This document shows positions 8,148-16,800 of a stretch of 23,035 bases of DNA, in pieces. The notes beneath the pieces are model-generated. The model was not told where the DNA came from. It saw only the letters and a list, made by a program, of their open reading frames with translations, and did not search any database. The first letter of the stretch is position 1. Every line of letters begins with the position of its first letter. This stretch comes from Lentisphaeria bacterium UBA7640 (lineage in GTDB: Bacteria; Verrucomicrobiota; Lentisphaeria; Victivallales; Victivallaceae): the NCBI GenBank assembly GCA_002483765.1, contig DLIO01000059.1, forward strand, positions 53,744 to 76,778. The letters run 5' to 3'. The position numbers were made by a program, and so were the translations under genes.

Positions 8148-8166
8148 CCTCCGTGCCTCCGTGTTA
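8148..8166. repeat. CCTCCGTG tandem pair ending TTA; inverted counterpart near 6911
   Basis: CCTCCGTG at 8148-8155 and 8156-8163. The nine bases TCCGTGTTA (8158-8166) are the exact reverse complement of TAACACGGA at 6911-6919, so inverted repeat words bracket the AraC gene. Confidence 0.6.
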
Positions 8167-8315
8167 AAAACTTTCCCTTACTCCCTCTCTTTCCCATTCT
8201 AACTCCTAACTTCGCACTTCTCAATTTACTCTCCCAAACTCTCATTCTCAAGTACAAATATCATATGAGTTTCGATTTTTATATTATTTTGTTCTTTTTC
8301 TATAGTTATAAGCTC

Positions 8316-8344
8316 TTGCATTAATAGCTTTATTACTGTATAAT
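8316..8344 (+). promoter_or_regulatory. Sigma70-type promoter for the pseudopilin / sugar-catabolism block
   Basis: TTGCAT (8316-8321) and a perfect TATAAT (8339-8344) are separated by 17 bases, with A/T-rich DNA upstream. Transcription would start near 8351, about 40 bases before the pseudopilin start codon. It is the best promoter match that I see in the window and the only strong one facing the right-hand block at its beginning. Confidence 0.7.
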
Positions 8345-8392
8345 CATAACCAAGGCCCAAAACACAAACATAAAATGGAGGTTGTAAAAAGA

Positions 8393-9112
8393 ATGAAAAA
8401 CAACAAAGGGAAAAGTTGTAAGTCGTTGATACCCAATAGTTTCACCTTAGTTGAATTGCTGATTGTGATTTCTATAATTGCGATTCTTGCCGCAATGTTG
8501 CTACCCGCATTGAATAAAGCTCGAGAGAAAAGTTTAAGTATTAGCTGTTTAAATAATCTTAAGCAGATGGGAACCTCGCTTGCATTATATCAAAGTAGTT
8601 ATGATGATTGGATTCCACCACAATATTTCACTTATAGTAGCGGTCCAAAATGGTGGTATTCTAATCTTGCGGCTATGATGGGCAATAGAGAGGCTTTAGA
8701 TCACCCTTATAATCTCAAGTCAGGTATCTTTAATTGCCAAGCTCGAAAATCATGGGCTATAAGTAGCAATAAAATAGTGCCAAATTCCAATAATTATGCA
8801 TTTAATTGCAAAAACGGAACTGCAGACTCCTCCAATGGCTGGGTTTTAGTAAAGATAAATCAAGTCAAGCGACCGACAATGGTGCTTTATGTTGGGGATA
8901 GCTATATAACAGGTTATAATAGCACCACAGGTACAGCTACATACCGAGTTAATTATGGGGCGCGTTCCAATGCATTCACGGTTTACCTAAGTTATATTCC
9001 AATAGACATACATGGAGGCAGATGTAATTTCGTATTTCTTGATGGACATGCCGAGGCAAAACGTAGAGATGAACTAATCGAAGCTAATATCGACTACACA
9101 AAGTACAAATAA
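8393..9112 (+). CDS. Type II secretion-style pseudopilin with H-X9-DG C-terminal motif
   Basis: 239 residues. A basic leader is followed by the class III prepilin signal: NS then FTLVELLIVISIIAILAAM (from residue 17), with the conserved Glu at mature position 5 and one hydrophobic helix, then ALNKAREKS. The residue before the cleavage point is Ser, not the usual Gly. The C-terminus has HGGRCNFVFLDG (207-218), an exact H-X9-DG motif of the prepilin-processing-associated family that is greatly expanded in Lentisphaerota, Planctomycetota and relatives. I prefer ATG 8393, because GGAGG lies 11 bases upstream; ATG 8375 overlaps that ribosome site and would add six residues. It is the first gene after the promoter, 14 bases before the first large secreted protein, so both are probably co-transcribed. 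In such genomes these pseudopilins often sit beside carbohydrate-active genes; their exact role (secretion, substrate display) is unsettled. Confidence 0.92.
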   Translation: MKNNKGKSCKSLIPNSFTLVELLIVISIIAILAAMLLPALNKAREKSLSISCLNNLKQMGTSLALYQSSYDDWIPPQYFTYSSGPKWWYSNLAAMMGNREALDHPYNLKSGIFNCQARKSWAISSNKIVPNSNNYAFNCKNGTADSSNGWVLVKINQVKRPTMVLYVGDSYITGYNSTTGTATYRVNYGARSNAFTVYLSYIPIDIHGGRCNFVFLDGHAEAKRRDELIEANIDYTKYK

Positions 9113-9126
9113 GGACTCGTAATAAA

Positions 9127-12100
9127 ATGAACATTATTTCTATATTTAAAAACACAATAATATTGTCTCTCACAGTATTGATTTTCTCGTTACAAGGAGC
9201 AGCACGAGTTGCTCTACCACAAATCTCGTCTCCGCCAGTAATTGATGGACATATAGATGGCTCAGAAGAATGGAAAAAAGCGCTGAGTATTACTAATTTT
9301 GTGAATGTTATGAATACGGACTTCGCCGAGCAACGTACTAGAGTATGGCTATGCCATGATAATAACAATATGTATCTTGCATTTAAAATGTATGACAGCA
9401 GATTACTACATGAAAGTAATGAACAAGCAATGTTCAAAAACAAAATAAGTGGTCATGGGAACAAAGTCTGGAAAGATGATTGTATGGAAATTCGTCTTTT
9501 ACCTCCGTGGGCAAAAGACATCAAAGGATTTTCGCATTTTTATTTAGCTTTTAATGCAAATGGCGCAACATTGTCACAGGCTCCCGAAGGATATGATTCG
9601 GAATGGGCACTCAAATGTAAGGTTAAAGCTACTATTTCTGAAGGATACTGGATGGGAGAAATAAAAATTCCTTTATCGGCATTAACCCAAAATAACAAAA
9701 AAATCAATCCCTCAGATTATGACAAATGGCGAGTGAATTTTATCCGAATCGACACAAAGAATGATGAAATAAGTTCATGGGAAATCATTTCTGATCAAAA
9801 ACACAATACTAGCAAATATATGGCACTAATGCGTCTTGCCACAAAAGATATTCCGGTTTTAAAAATTCCTGATATTGACAATAACATAGAAAACTTGGAA
9901 GTTCCCTATTATTCTCCAACACGTTTTATTAGCAGTTTTTGGCCATATACATGGCCGTTTGAAATTGGCAGATATTCTCTATTACGTCATAAAAAATGTA
10001 AAGCACCTCTACTTGCTTTTCCTAAAGGAGAAGGAACTGTATCGCTAAAGACGCCACTTCCCCAGAAGGGTAAATTTTTCTGGGATTGGAATATTGTTTA
10101 TCGCGAAAATGGAAAAATCAAAATGCTTTATTCTAGTCCAGCATATATTTTTAGCCGAGATAATCTTGAGTTGAACCTTAAGGGTGAAGAAATTGACAGC
10201 GCAAATTTTAACGGAAAAAACATCCCAATTACATCTGAAAATACGACTAAGGTATTCCCACGGCGAGGCTTAAATAACTTGTTAGTAAAAAGTAAGACTC
10301 CCAATGTTTCATTGTCATTTTTGGGTAGTGAGATTATCCCATTGGAGTTTACAAAAACAGATAATGGGTATCTCACCGAATTTTACAGCCAAACAACAGA
10401 TTTGAAATTTATGGGAAAGGAACCAACGGCTTTTAGCGCTACCGTTAACAACGGACAGTTTTTCATTTGGAATATTGCTAAAAGTGGTTATGAGATTACT
10501 AATGAGAAGCAATATGCTGCTCTGAATCTTTTACTTCCTGAGTCTGTAAAATTGATTGGAGCTTCTTCTAAATCAGATTTGCCTAACGGTTTCCCACCAA
10601 TATCAATAAGTACAATTGCCCCTCGCAATGATATTTATACCGTAAACAATTATGGGAAAATTAAACTTGCTGGTAAAACATTTGTACATTATGCTATCAG
10701 TACAGATAAACTTAGAAAATATCAGGATGAAAGTAGAAGTGGGTTAAACTCAAGACTATCTTGTGTAATAATGCTGAAACCGGAAAAAATCTTACCGGAA
10801 GGTTCAAAATTTTATTATTATTCTGTTTGGGGCGAGAAAAAAGTTCCTGAATTATTAAATTCCACCCAGATATCTATTTTACCCGAGCTCAAAGGCAAAC
10901 AACCCTCTGATTGTCGGATCACGATGTATATGTCTCAATTAAACGGAATAAGAAATCCGAATATCATGACCGAAGCTTATAAAACCGCAAAAGCGGCAGG
11001 ATGTAATGAAGTATTTATAGCAAACAACCCTGTTAATTCCTTGCCATTCGGGTTAAAGAAGACATGTTTCTTTCAGATGGAAACTTATGCATGGCGGTGG
11101 AGTACATTAGAGATGAGGAGAGTCTACAAAGAATTCCCCAAAAGCCGATCTGATAATGATAGATATAGCAAGTATGCTAGTATATCATTTATTTCAAGGA
11201 ATCCGCAAACATGGCCGTACCTTGACGAAGAGTTTAAAAATATTAGGGAACGAGAGCCTCATTTGACTAGCTTATTTTGGGATTATGAATTCAAACCCTT
11301 TGCACATTATGCTGATTTGTCGCCTTATACTTTAAATATTTTCGCCCAGAATTACGAAATTAAAGAAAAACTTGACAAGAAAATTATTGAGTCAAAATAT
11401 ATGAAACAATGGAGTGATTTCCGTTGCAAAGAGCTGGGGAAAATAAGTTCCATTCTGAAGAAGATAGCTAATAAATATGATTTTGAATTTTCATTTTATA
11501 CTGGAGGAGCGAGCAAAATAAATCGCGAAAAATATTCTGTTGACGTTCAGTATCTCCATGCTGATCGTTTATATATTGGAGGATATTGGGAAAGTGAAAA
11601 TAACAAAGAGTTGGCTAATCTATCAAAAAAGACTAAAACCCCGCAATCCTTTTCTGCACATATGTGTATTGGGCCAGGCACGGGCTGGCAAGAGGCAGTA
11701 CTGTTACGAAGAATTATGCTTAGTAGAGGAGGAGGATTACTTCTTTGGTATGAAACTGGTTTTGATGGCATGGAACTACATGCAATTGCCGAAGTAACTC
11801 GCCTAGTAACAGATTACGAAGAGTTTTTTAAACAAGGACAAATGGACGCTTTTGGCTTGGACAAAAAACAGATCAATTATGACACAAAGAATTCGACTCC
11901 AAAAGCAATTAGAGAGTCACTTATAGGAGATATAAAAAGCAAGAAGATTGGCTTGGTTGTTTATGAACTTGACGATAAATTCTTGGCGTTATTAATTAAT
12001 GACACTAGCCATACCCAAGATATTACTGTTAAGTTTAATAAAGCTAACGGAGCGGTCAAGGAATATTATAGTGATAAAACTTATCACGCTAATGAACAAA

Positions 12101-12156
12101 ATAATATACAGATAAAACCTTTCAAAGTAATGGCTTTTATCGGGAAGTTACGATAA
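9127..12156 (+). CDS. Secreted CBM9-domain protein with predicted TIM-barrel glycosidase-like domain (paralogue A)
   Basis: 1009 residues. The signal peptide has a basic start, hydrophobic core at about 9-21 and a cleavage site near LQGAA (22-26). Residues about 30-260 form a CBM9/DOMON-like carbohydrate-binding beta-sandwich: PPVIDGHIDGSEEW (36-49), RVWLCHDNNNMYLAFKMYD (72-90), WKDDCMEIRLLP (115-126), and GEIKIPLSAL near 180. The middle (about 270-590) is beta-rich and unassigned. From about 595 the pattern alternates strand and helix like a TIM barrel, with FWDYE (717-721), HYADLSPYTLNIF (727-739) and LLLWYETGFDG (about 871-881), and ends in a small beta domain. Asp719, Glu721 and Glu876 are conserved in the second copy at 13817 and are candidate catalytic acids. 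No known glycoside hydrolase family is recognised. An AAGGA sequence overlapping the pseudopilin stop is the ribosome site. Confidence 0.85.
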   Translation: MNIISIFKNTIILSLTVLIFSLQGAARVALPQISSPPVIDGHIDGSEEWKKALSITNFVNVMNTDFAEQRTRVWLCHDNNNMYLAFKMYDSRLLHESNEQAMFKNKISGHGNKVWKDDCMEIRLLPPWAKDIKGFSHFYLAFNANGATLSQAPEGYDSEWALKCKVKATISEGYWMGEIKIPLSALTQNNKKINPSDYDKWRVNFIRIDTKNDEISSWEIISDQKHNTSKYMALMRLATKDIPVLKIPDIDNNIENLEVPYYSPTRFISSFWPYTWPFEIGRYSLLRHKKCKAPLLAFPKGEGTVSLKTPLPQKGKFFWDWNIVYRENGKIKMLYSSPAYIFSRDNLELNLKGEEIDSANFNGKNIPITSENTTKVFPRRGLNNLLVKSKTPNVSLSFLGSEIIPLEFTKTDNGYLTEFYSQTTDLKFMGKEPTAFSATVNNGQFFIWNIAKSGYEITNEKQYAALNLLLPESVKLIGASSKSDLPNGFPPISISTIAPRNDIYTVNNYGKIKLAGKTFVHYAISTDKLRKYQDESRSGLNSRLSCVIMLKPEKILPEGSKFYYYSVWGEKKVPELLNSTQISILPELKGKQPSDCRITMYMSQLNGIRNPNIMTEAYKTAKAAGCNEVFIANNPVNSLPFGLKKTCFFQMETYAWRWSTLEMRRVYKEFPKSRSDNDRYSKYASISFISRNPQTWPYLDEEFKNIREREPHLTSLFWDYEFKPFAHYADLSPYTLNIFAQNYEIKEKLDKKIIESKYMKQWSDFRCKELGKISSILKKIANKYDFEFSFYTGGASKINREKYSVDVQYLHADRLYIGGYWESENNKELANLSKKTKTPQSFSAHMCIGPGTGWQEAVLLRRIMLSRGGGLLLWYETGFDGMELHAIAEVTRLVTDYEEFFKQGQMDAFGLDKKQINYDTKNSTPKAIRESLIGDIKSKKIGLVVYELDDKFLALLINDTSHTQDITVKFNKANGAVKEYYSDKTYHANEQNNIQIKPFKVMAFIGKLR

Positions 12157-12356
12157 AAAATATCCTTTTTCTCATTCAAAAAGAGGAAACACAAAGGGTT
12201 TTTACGATTTTCACAATATGGTTGAGTGTGATATTTTTATGGGATGGATGGGGCGTCGCCATACTGTATAGCTCAGAAGACATGATACTGTGTAACTCAT
12301 TGACGTTAGAAATATTGAATACTGTCTGTTAAAAAATCACGAGTGAGTAAAAAAGC
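12157..12356. other. 200-base gap between secreted protein A and the FAD oxidoreductase
   Basis: No gene. It holds an imperfect direct repeat (12261-12299) but no convincing terminator: CCTTTTT and AAAAAGAGG (about 12170-12188) could pair only with a bulge and no T-run follows. Read-through from the pseudopilin promoter is therefore possible. Confidence 0.5.
12261..12299. repeat. 15-base imperfect direct repeat beginning ATACTGT
   Basis: ATACTGTATAGCTCA (12261-12275) and ATACTGTGTAACTCA (12285-12299) agree at 13 of 15 positions and are 24 bases apart. A third ATACTGT is at 12319-12325. They lie just upstream of the FAD oxidoreductase and could be regulator sites; no function can be shown. 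Confidence 0.45.
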
Positions 12357-13688
12357 ATGAAAAACATGAATATAGAATCACAGAGAGAAAATTACGATGT
12401 AATTGTTTGTGGCGGTGGTCCAGCTGGAATTTCTGCTGCACTCTCAGCTACTCGTTTCGGTGCAAAAACTCTATTGGTAGAACAACAATTTTCACTTGGA
12501 GGAGTTGCTACCGGTGCCTATATTTACAATTTCATGGATACTCCACATGGGCCAATATTTAAAGAAATAATTGAAGAATTATATAAGTTTGGTGCAGCAA
12601 AAAGAAAATATGAGCCTGATAAACATTACAAAACTGGAAGAATAGAATTCCACCCTGAAACCTTGAAAGCAATAGTTATAAAAATGTTACGCGAAGCCAA
12701 GTGTGACTTACTTCTTGGATGTTTGGCAGAATCTGCATTTATGGAAGACACTATTGTCAAAGGCATATATTTGGCACATAAAGGTGGACGGATTTTGATT
12801 AAAGCTAAAAATATTATTGATTGCACGGCTGATGGAGATATTGCAACTTCAGCTGGTGCAGAATATATGAAAGGTGACTCTAAAGATGGTCGTTTACAGC
12901 ATGTCAATTTTAATTTTAGAATAGAGGGTGTAGATTGGAAACTTTTTGAAAAACAAAAATATTCTAATGAAAAACTTGCGGGTATGTTTAAAGATGCTGT
13001 CGATTCGGACAAAATACATCCTCCGAAAGATGTGTTTTATCCTGATGCTGAATGTTTCCCTTTTGACAAAAAACAGTCGAGTTTTGCTATAAGCAAATGG
13101 GATATTGAGAATATTGACCCTACCAACCCCTTCCAAGTTAGTGATATAATTGCTCAATGCCAGATTGCCGCATTAGAGCTCATTAAAATCTGTCGACAAA
13201 ACCTACTAGGATTTGAAAAAGTGGCACTCTCTAGATTTCCAACAATACTTGGGACGAGAGAATCAAGAAGAATAAAAGGCAAGTATATACTGACTGGAGA
13301 TGACGTCATCAGCGGCAGAAAGTTCGAAGATGGAATTGCGAAAGCAGCTTTCTTTATTGATTTCCACGATTCACCGCCAGGAATAACTATACCTTACACT
13401 GTCGCTTATAAGAAAAAACACTCACCTCCAGAAGGAGACTATTATGAAATCCCCTATAGATGTTTGGTCCCCGAAAAACTTGATGGATTATTAGTCGCGG
13501 GTCGTTGTATTTCTGCCACGAGAGAAGGAATCGCTTCAATGCGAGTTATGCCGACTTGTATGTTTACTGGCGCTGCCGCCGGTTGTGCCGCTGCACTCGC
13601 AGCAAAGAAAAATATTTTCCCTAGTGAGATCGCCGACCATGGTTTAATAAATATAATACGAAAAAAAATGGAGATTTCAAATGATTAA
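12357..13688 (+). CDS. FAD-dependent oxidoreductase (FAD_oxidored / GIDA-like fold)
   Basis: 443 residues, no signal peptide, so cytoplasmic. The N-terminus has the Rossmann dinucleotide motif VIVCGGGPAGISAALSATR (15-33), with Glu42 at the end of the second strand, and then GGVATG (48-53), typical of the FAD-dependent oxidoreductase family that includes many PVC and Bacteroidota sugar-cluster members. The C-terminal FAD segment is LLVAGRCISATREGIASMR (about 376-394), followed by a Gly/Ala-rich helix (GAAAGCAAALAA). The family covers oxidation of sugar hydroxyls and other substrates; no substrate can be named. The start at 12357 lacks a strong Shine-Dalgarno; ATG 12366 is a possible alternative. 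It lies between the two paralogous secreted proteins, suggesting it acts on the product they release, which is inference from position. Confidence 0.9.
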   Translation: MKNMNIESQRENYDVIVCGGGPAGISAALSATRFGAKTLLVEQQFSLGGVATGAYIYNFMDTPHGPIFKEIIEELYKFGAAKRKYEPDKHYKTGRIEFHPETLKAIVIKMLREAKCDLLLGCLAESAFMEDTIVKGIYLAHKGGRILIKAKNIIDCTADGDIATSAGAEYMKGDSKDGRLQHVNFNFRIEGVDWKLFEKQKYSNEKLAGMFKDAVDSDKIHPPKDVFYPDAECFPFDKKQSSFAISKWDIENIDPTNPFQVSDIIAQCQIAALELIKICRQNLLGFEKVALSRFPTILGTRESRRIKGKYILTGDDVISGRKFEDGIAKAAFFIDFHDSPPGITIPYTVAYKKKHSPPEGDYYEIPYRCLVPEKLDGLLVAGRCISATREGIASMRVMPTCMFTGAAAGCAAALAAKKNIFPSEIADHGLINIIRKKMEISND

Positions 13689-13764
13689 ATAAAAACCTAA
13701 AAAACTCTTAATAGTTATATTTGCGCTAATTATAAGCGCTTCTTGTCAAAATCTCGTCGTTTAA
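13681..13764 (+). pseudogene. Possible relic of a lipoprotein start, broken by a stop at codon 4
   Basis: An ATG at 13681 overlapping the end of the FAD gene reads Met-Ile-Lys-stop, then without frame change KPKKLLIVIFALIISASCQN before a stop at 13762-13764. That is a complete lipoprotein-type signal: lysines, a hydrophobic core and a Cys preceded by small residues. With one base change at codon 4 it would be intact, but the mature part is only a few residues. It may be the stump of a lost or rebuilt signal-bearing gene; chance in A/T-rich DNA is a real alternative. Confidence 0.25.
13723..13739. promoter_or_regulatory. Short perfect inverted repeat, GCGCT-7-AGCGC
   Basis: GCGCT (13723-13727) and AGCGC (13735-13739) flank a 7-base A/T loop. 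It could be a weak hairpin after the FAD gene or an operator for the promoter just downstream. No T-run follows, so a classic terminator is unlikely. Confidence 0.35.
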
Positions 13765-13774
13765 TCATTATAAT
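13743..13774 (+). promoter_or_regulatory. Candidate internal promoter before secreted protein B
   Basis: A perfect TATAAT is at 13769-13774, with TTGTCA (five of six -35 bases) at 13743-13748. The spacer is 20 bases, longer than the usual 16-18, so the -35 match may be chance or the promoter may be activator-dependent. It lies 42 bases before the next start codon, a sensible position. Confidence 0.4.
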
Positions 13775-13816
13775 ACAATAACAAGTTTCATCAAAACAAA
13801 TTTCAGGACAAACAAA

Positions 13817-16800
13817 ATGAAAAAGGTAAACAACAAATCTAATTTTTCGGTTAAAAGAAACTCTTTTCTAAATATTAATTATAAGAAAAGTAAGTACACG
13901 ATAATCACATTAATCTTCGCGTTTTTTCTGATGTTCAGTGCATTAGCAGAACGTTCATTAGTTACTGTTCCACTTATCAAAAAACCACCTACTATCGATG
14001 GTAAAATTTGGGAGGAAGAAGAATGGTACAATTCTACAAGAATAACAAATTTCATTGATGCCAGCAAAGGAACCTTTGCAAAAGAACAAACTATTGCATG
14101 GCTTTGTTACGACCGCGAGAATCTCTATGTCGCGTTAAAATTAAAGGCGACGGTGTTAGAGCATGCTGCACAAATGAGATCGCGCTTTCTCGCGGAATGT
14201 ACAGGGAAAAAAGGAGAACCCAAACGCGTATGGCATGATGACCATATTCAGTTACGGATACTTCCACCTTGGGAAGCAGATAATAAAAGCCGCACTGCAG
14301 ATTATCAGTTAATGATTAACGCCAATGCGCAACGTGTTGCTTGGGGACCTGGTGGGGGTGGGTGGATACGCGGAATTAGCGCTGCGGGAACGATTGATGA
14401 CGGCTTTTGGACATTAGAAATCAAAATACCCCTAAGTTCTCTGAATCGTAAAAAAACTTTGATTGATCAAAGATCACAGGAACTTTCAGATTGGAAGTTC
14501 AACATAATTCGTTTTGAAAAGCATTCCGGAGAAGTCAGTTCGATAGAAAATATTGTTGGAATAAAATATAACAATAGTGAGGGGTTTGCTCGACTCAATT
14601 TTGCTACAAACGACTCAATTCCTGCGCTTCAAACGCCAGAAGTAGTGAGTGGCCTTATCACAAAACTACCTGTGAAAATTTTCTCTCAAAATCCAATTGC
14701 GGGAGAATGGAATTCCATAATAAAATTTCACTCTAGCAAAGAAGAATTCAATAAAAAATTTTACGCAACAAGTGGCAAATCGGAATTCATTATTGAAAAC
14801 AATTTAACTAAACCCGGCCAATACAATTGGCATTACTCTGTGAATATAGGCGGGAAGCCTATCTATCGTAGTCCTGATTATATCATGCAATCAGAATTAC
14901 GTTTAGCAGAATTGACACTGCTAGATTACAAAACAGTTTCAGAAGTAATTTTCAACTCCAAAAATCTCATTCCTCAAAATATAAGCACACTGAATCCTCG
15001 TAGTGGAATTAACGAGCTTATCCTGACAAGCAAATTGCCGAAAATAAGATTGAAGCTTGATGCCGCAAAGCCAGATATACCCATGCCGGCAGGGCGTTGG
15101 GAATATCAGGCTGGTAAAGAATGGAAACCGGCAGTGATTAATGAAAATGATGGTTTTATCACAATAAGTGCCCCAATGGCGACACGGTTCCGTACTGTAT
15201 TTTATGAAAATGCAACTGTATTCACTTTTCCTGGTGAAAGCCCTGAAGCTCTATACCTTCCTGACGGAGGCACTTGTGGAGTACTCTGGCATCCTGCAAA
15301 AATTCCCGGCTTAAATATGCAGGAGGGAGAAAAAAATGTAATATTGAATTTATGGGTGCCGGAATGGTTAGAATTGGTAGGAGCCAGTTCGCGGCAAAAT
15401 GATGAAAGTTCTCCGTGGCATGCTCTTATGATGCGTCTCCCGAAAGCCCGCCGAATGATGAGGCACGAAAATTTCTATAAAGTGAGCGACACCAACGGAC
15501 ATTATACTATTTCAGCTGACGAACTAAAAACAATTGATCCTGCTTATGAAACAGTTCCTATTCGTACAGACATTCGCACTCGATGCATGATTGCATTACG
15601 TGCAAAACCAAATAACGAGGGAAAGCGCGGAAGAGTTCGTTATATGCTAACCATTAACGGAAAACCAGAACTTCCCAGTGGATTTGATGTTGAAGTCTTA
15701 CCACAACTTAATGGAATTCAGCCTAAAAATGCAAAATTGGCTATTTATTTGAGTCATTTTGCTCGACTAAATTCTCCTGAAATTATGGATTCTGTTTACA
15801 ATACGATACGTCAAGCTGGAGCTAATGAGGTTTTTATTGAAAATACTTATGTTGACCCATCTAAATGTAATTTGGAGCAACTTAATTTCTTTAATATGCG
15901 AGCCCCAGCTCAAAACGCTTCAGAAATGGATATACGGAAGCTCATCAAGGCACATCCTGGAGCCAGATCTACCGCTGGTTGGCTAAATTTCTCATATCTG
16001 GCTCGTAACCCAGAAGTATGGGATTATGTAGACAATGAATTTGCCGCGATCAAAAAACGTTCTCCATATCTTAAACGTTGCTTTTTAGATTATGAAGATC
16101 GACCATTTGGACATTATGCCGATCTTTCTCCTTATACTTTGAATATTTTCGCCAAAGAACACGACATTAAAGAGCCACTAAACCGTGATGTAATTCAAAA
16201 AAAATATCTTATGGAATGGGTAAAGTTCCGCTCTAGAGAACTCGGAAAAGTAGTAGGGAAATTTCGTAAGTTAGCTAATAAACATGGTTTCGTGTTTACC
16301 ATGTACTTATCCCCAAACCCAGAAGTTTCATTGCCACATTATTCCATCGATTTAAAAGATGTAGTAAACGGCATTGACTTCGCCTACTTGGGCGGGTCAT
16401 GGAGTGCTGATACGACAAAACGTACACGTTTACTTTGCCGTAATGCAGGAATAAAATTCGCCACTTCAGTACATGTTTGTAAGAACCAGAACACCAACTG
16501 GAAGCGCGCCATAATTTTGCGAAGACTCATTCTTTCTGATGGTGGCGGAATCCTCTTTTGGTATGAAAAAGGATTTGATGGCTTAATGTATCAAGAAATT
16601 GCTCATGTTACCAAGTTGTTTTCTCCTTTTGAAGATTTTTTTCAAAAAGGTAAAGCAAGTGCATTTGCGTCACCTGATGGTAAAATTACTTTTTCAAGAG
16701 ATAATCAGACCCCTTTGGATATCCAAGATAAAATGTTAGGAGATGTAATCAGCGAAACCGCAGGACTCGTTGTCTATGAACTTAGTGATCGCTATCTCGC

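Larger units (their letters stand above)
7874..8374. other. Divergent control region, 500 bases, pyrimidine-rich, with degenerate short repeats
   Basis: This region separates the AraC gene from the rightward block. Next to AraC there is an A/T-rich segment with CACTAATAA direct repeats. Around 7951-7993 there is an imperfect palindrome (GGACG ... CGTCC). From about 8000 to 8255 the plus strand is very pyrimidine-rich (runs of C and T with few purines) and holds 7-, 8- and 14-base repeat units. The right end holds a good promoter. An 88-codon open frame here (8058-8324) encodes low-complexity Phe/Leu/Pro/Ser and is not a gene. Confidence 0.7.

Noticed and set aside
8054..8166. CRISPR array
   Set aside because: Repeat units are 7-14 bases without unique spacers of 30-40 bases and no cas gene is present; this is a short tandem repeat region.
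8058..8324. 88-codon open frame in the control region
   Set aside because: Phe/Leu/Pro/Ser low-complexity product of a pyrimidine-rich repeat stretch; contains the tandem octamers and has no ribosome site.
9084..9443. 119-codon minus-strand frame opposite the start of the first secreted protein
   Set aside because: Antisense to the signal peptide and CBM9 strands; the plus frame has clear family motifs.
12170..12188. Rho-independent terminator after the first secreted protein
   Set aside because: The CCTTTTT/AAAAAGAGG arms pair only with a two-base bulge, are A/T-only apart from the ends, and are not followed by a T-run.
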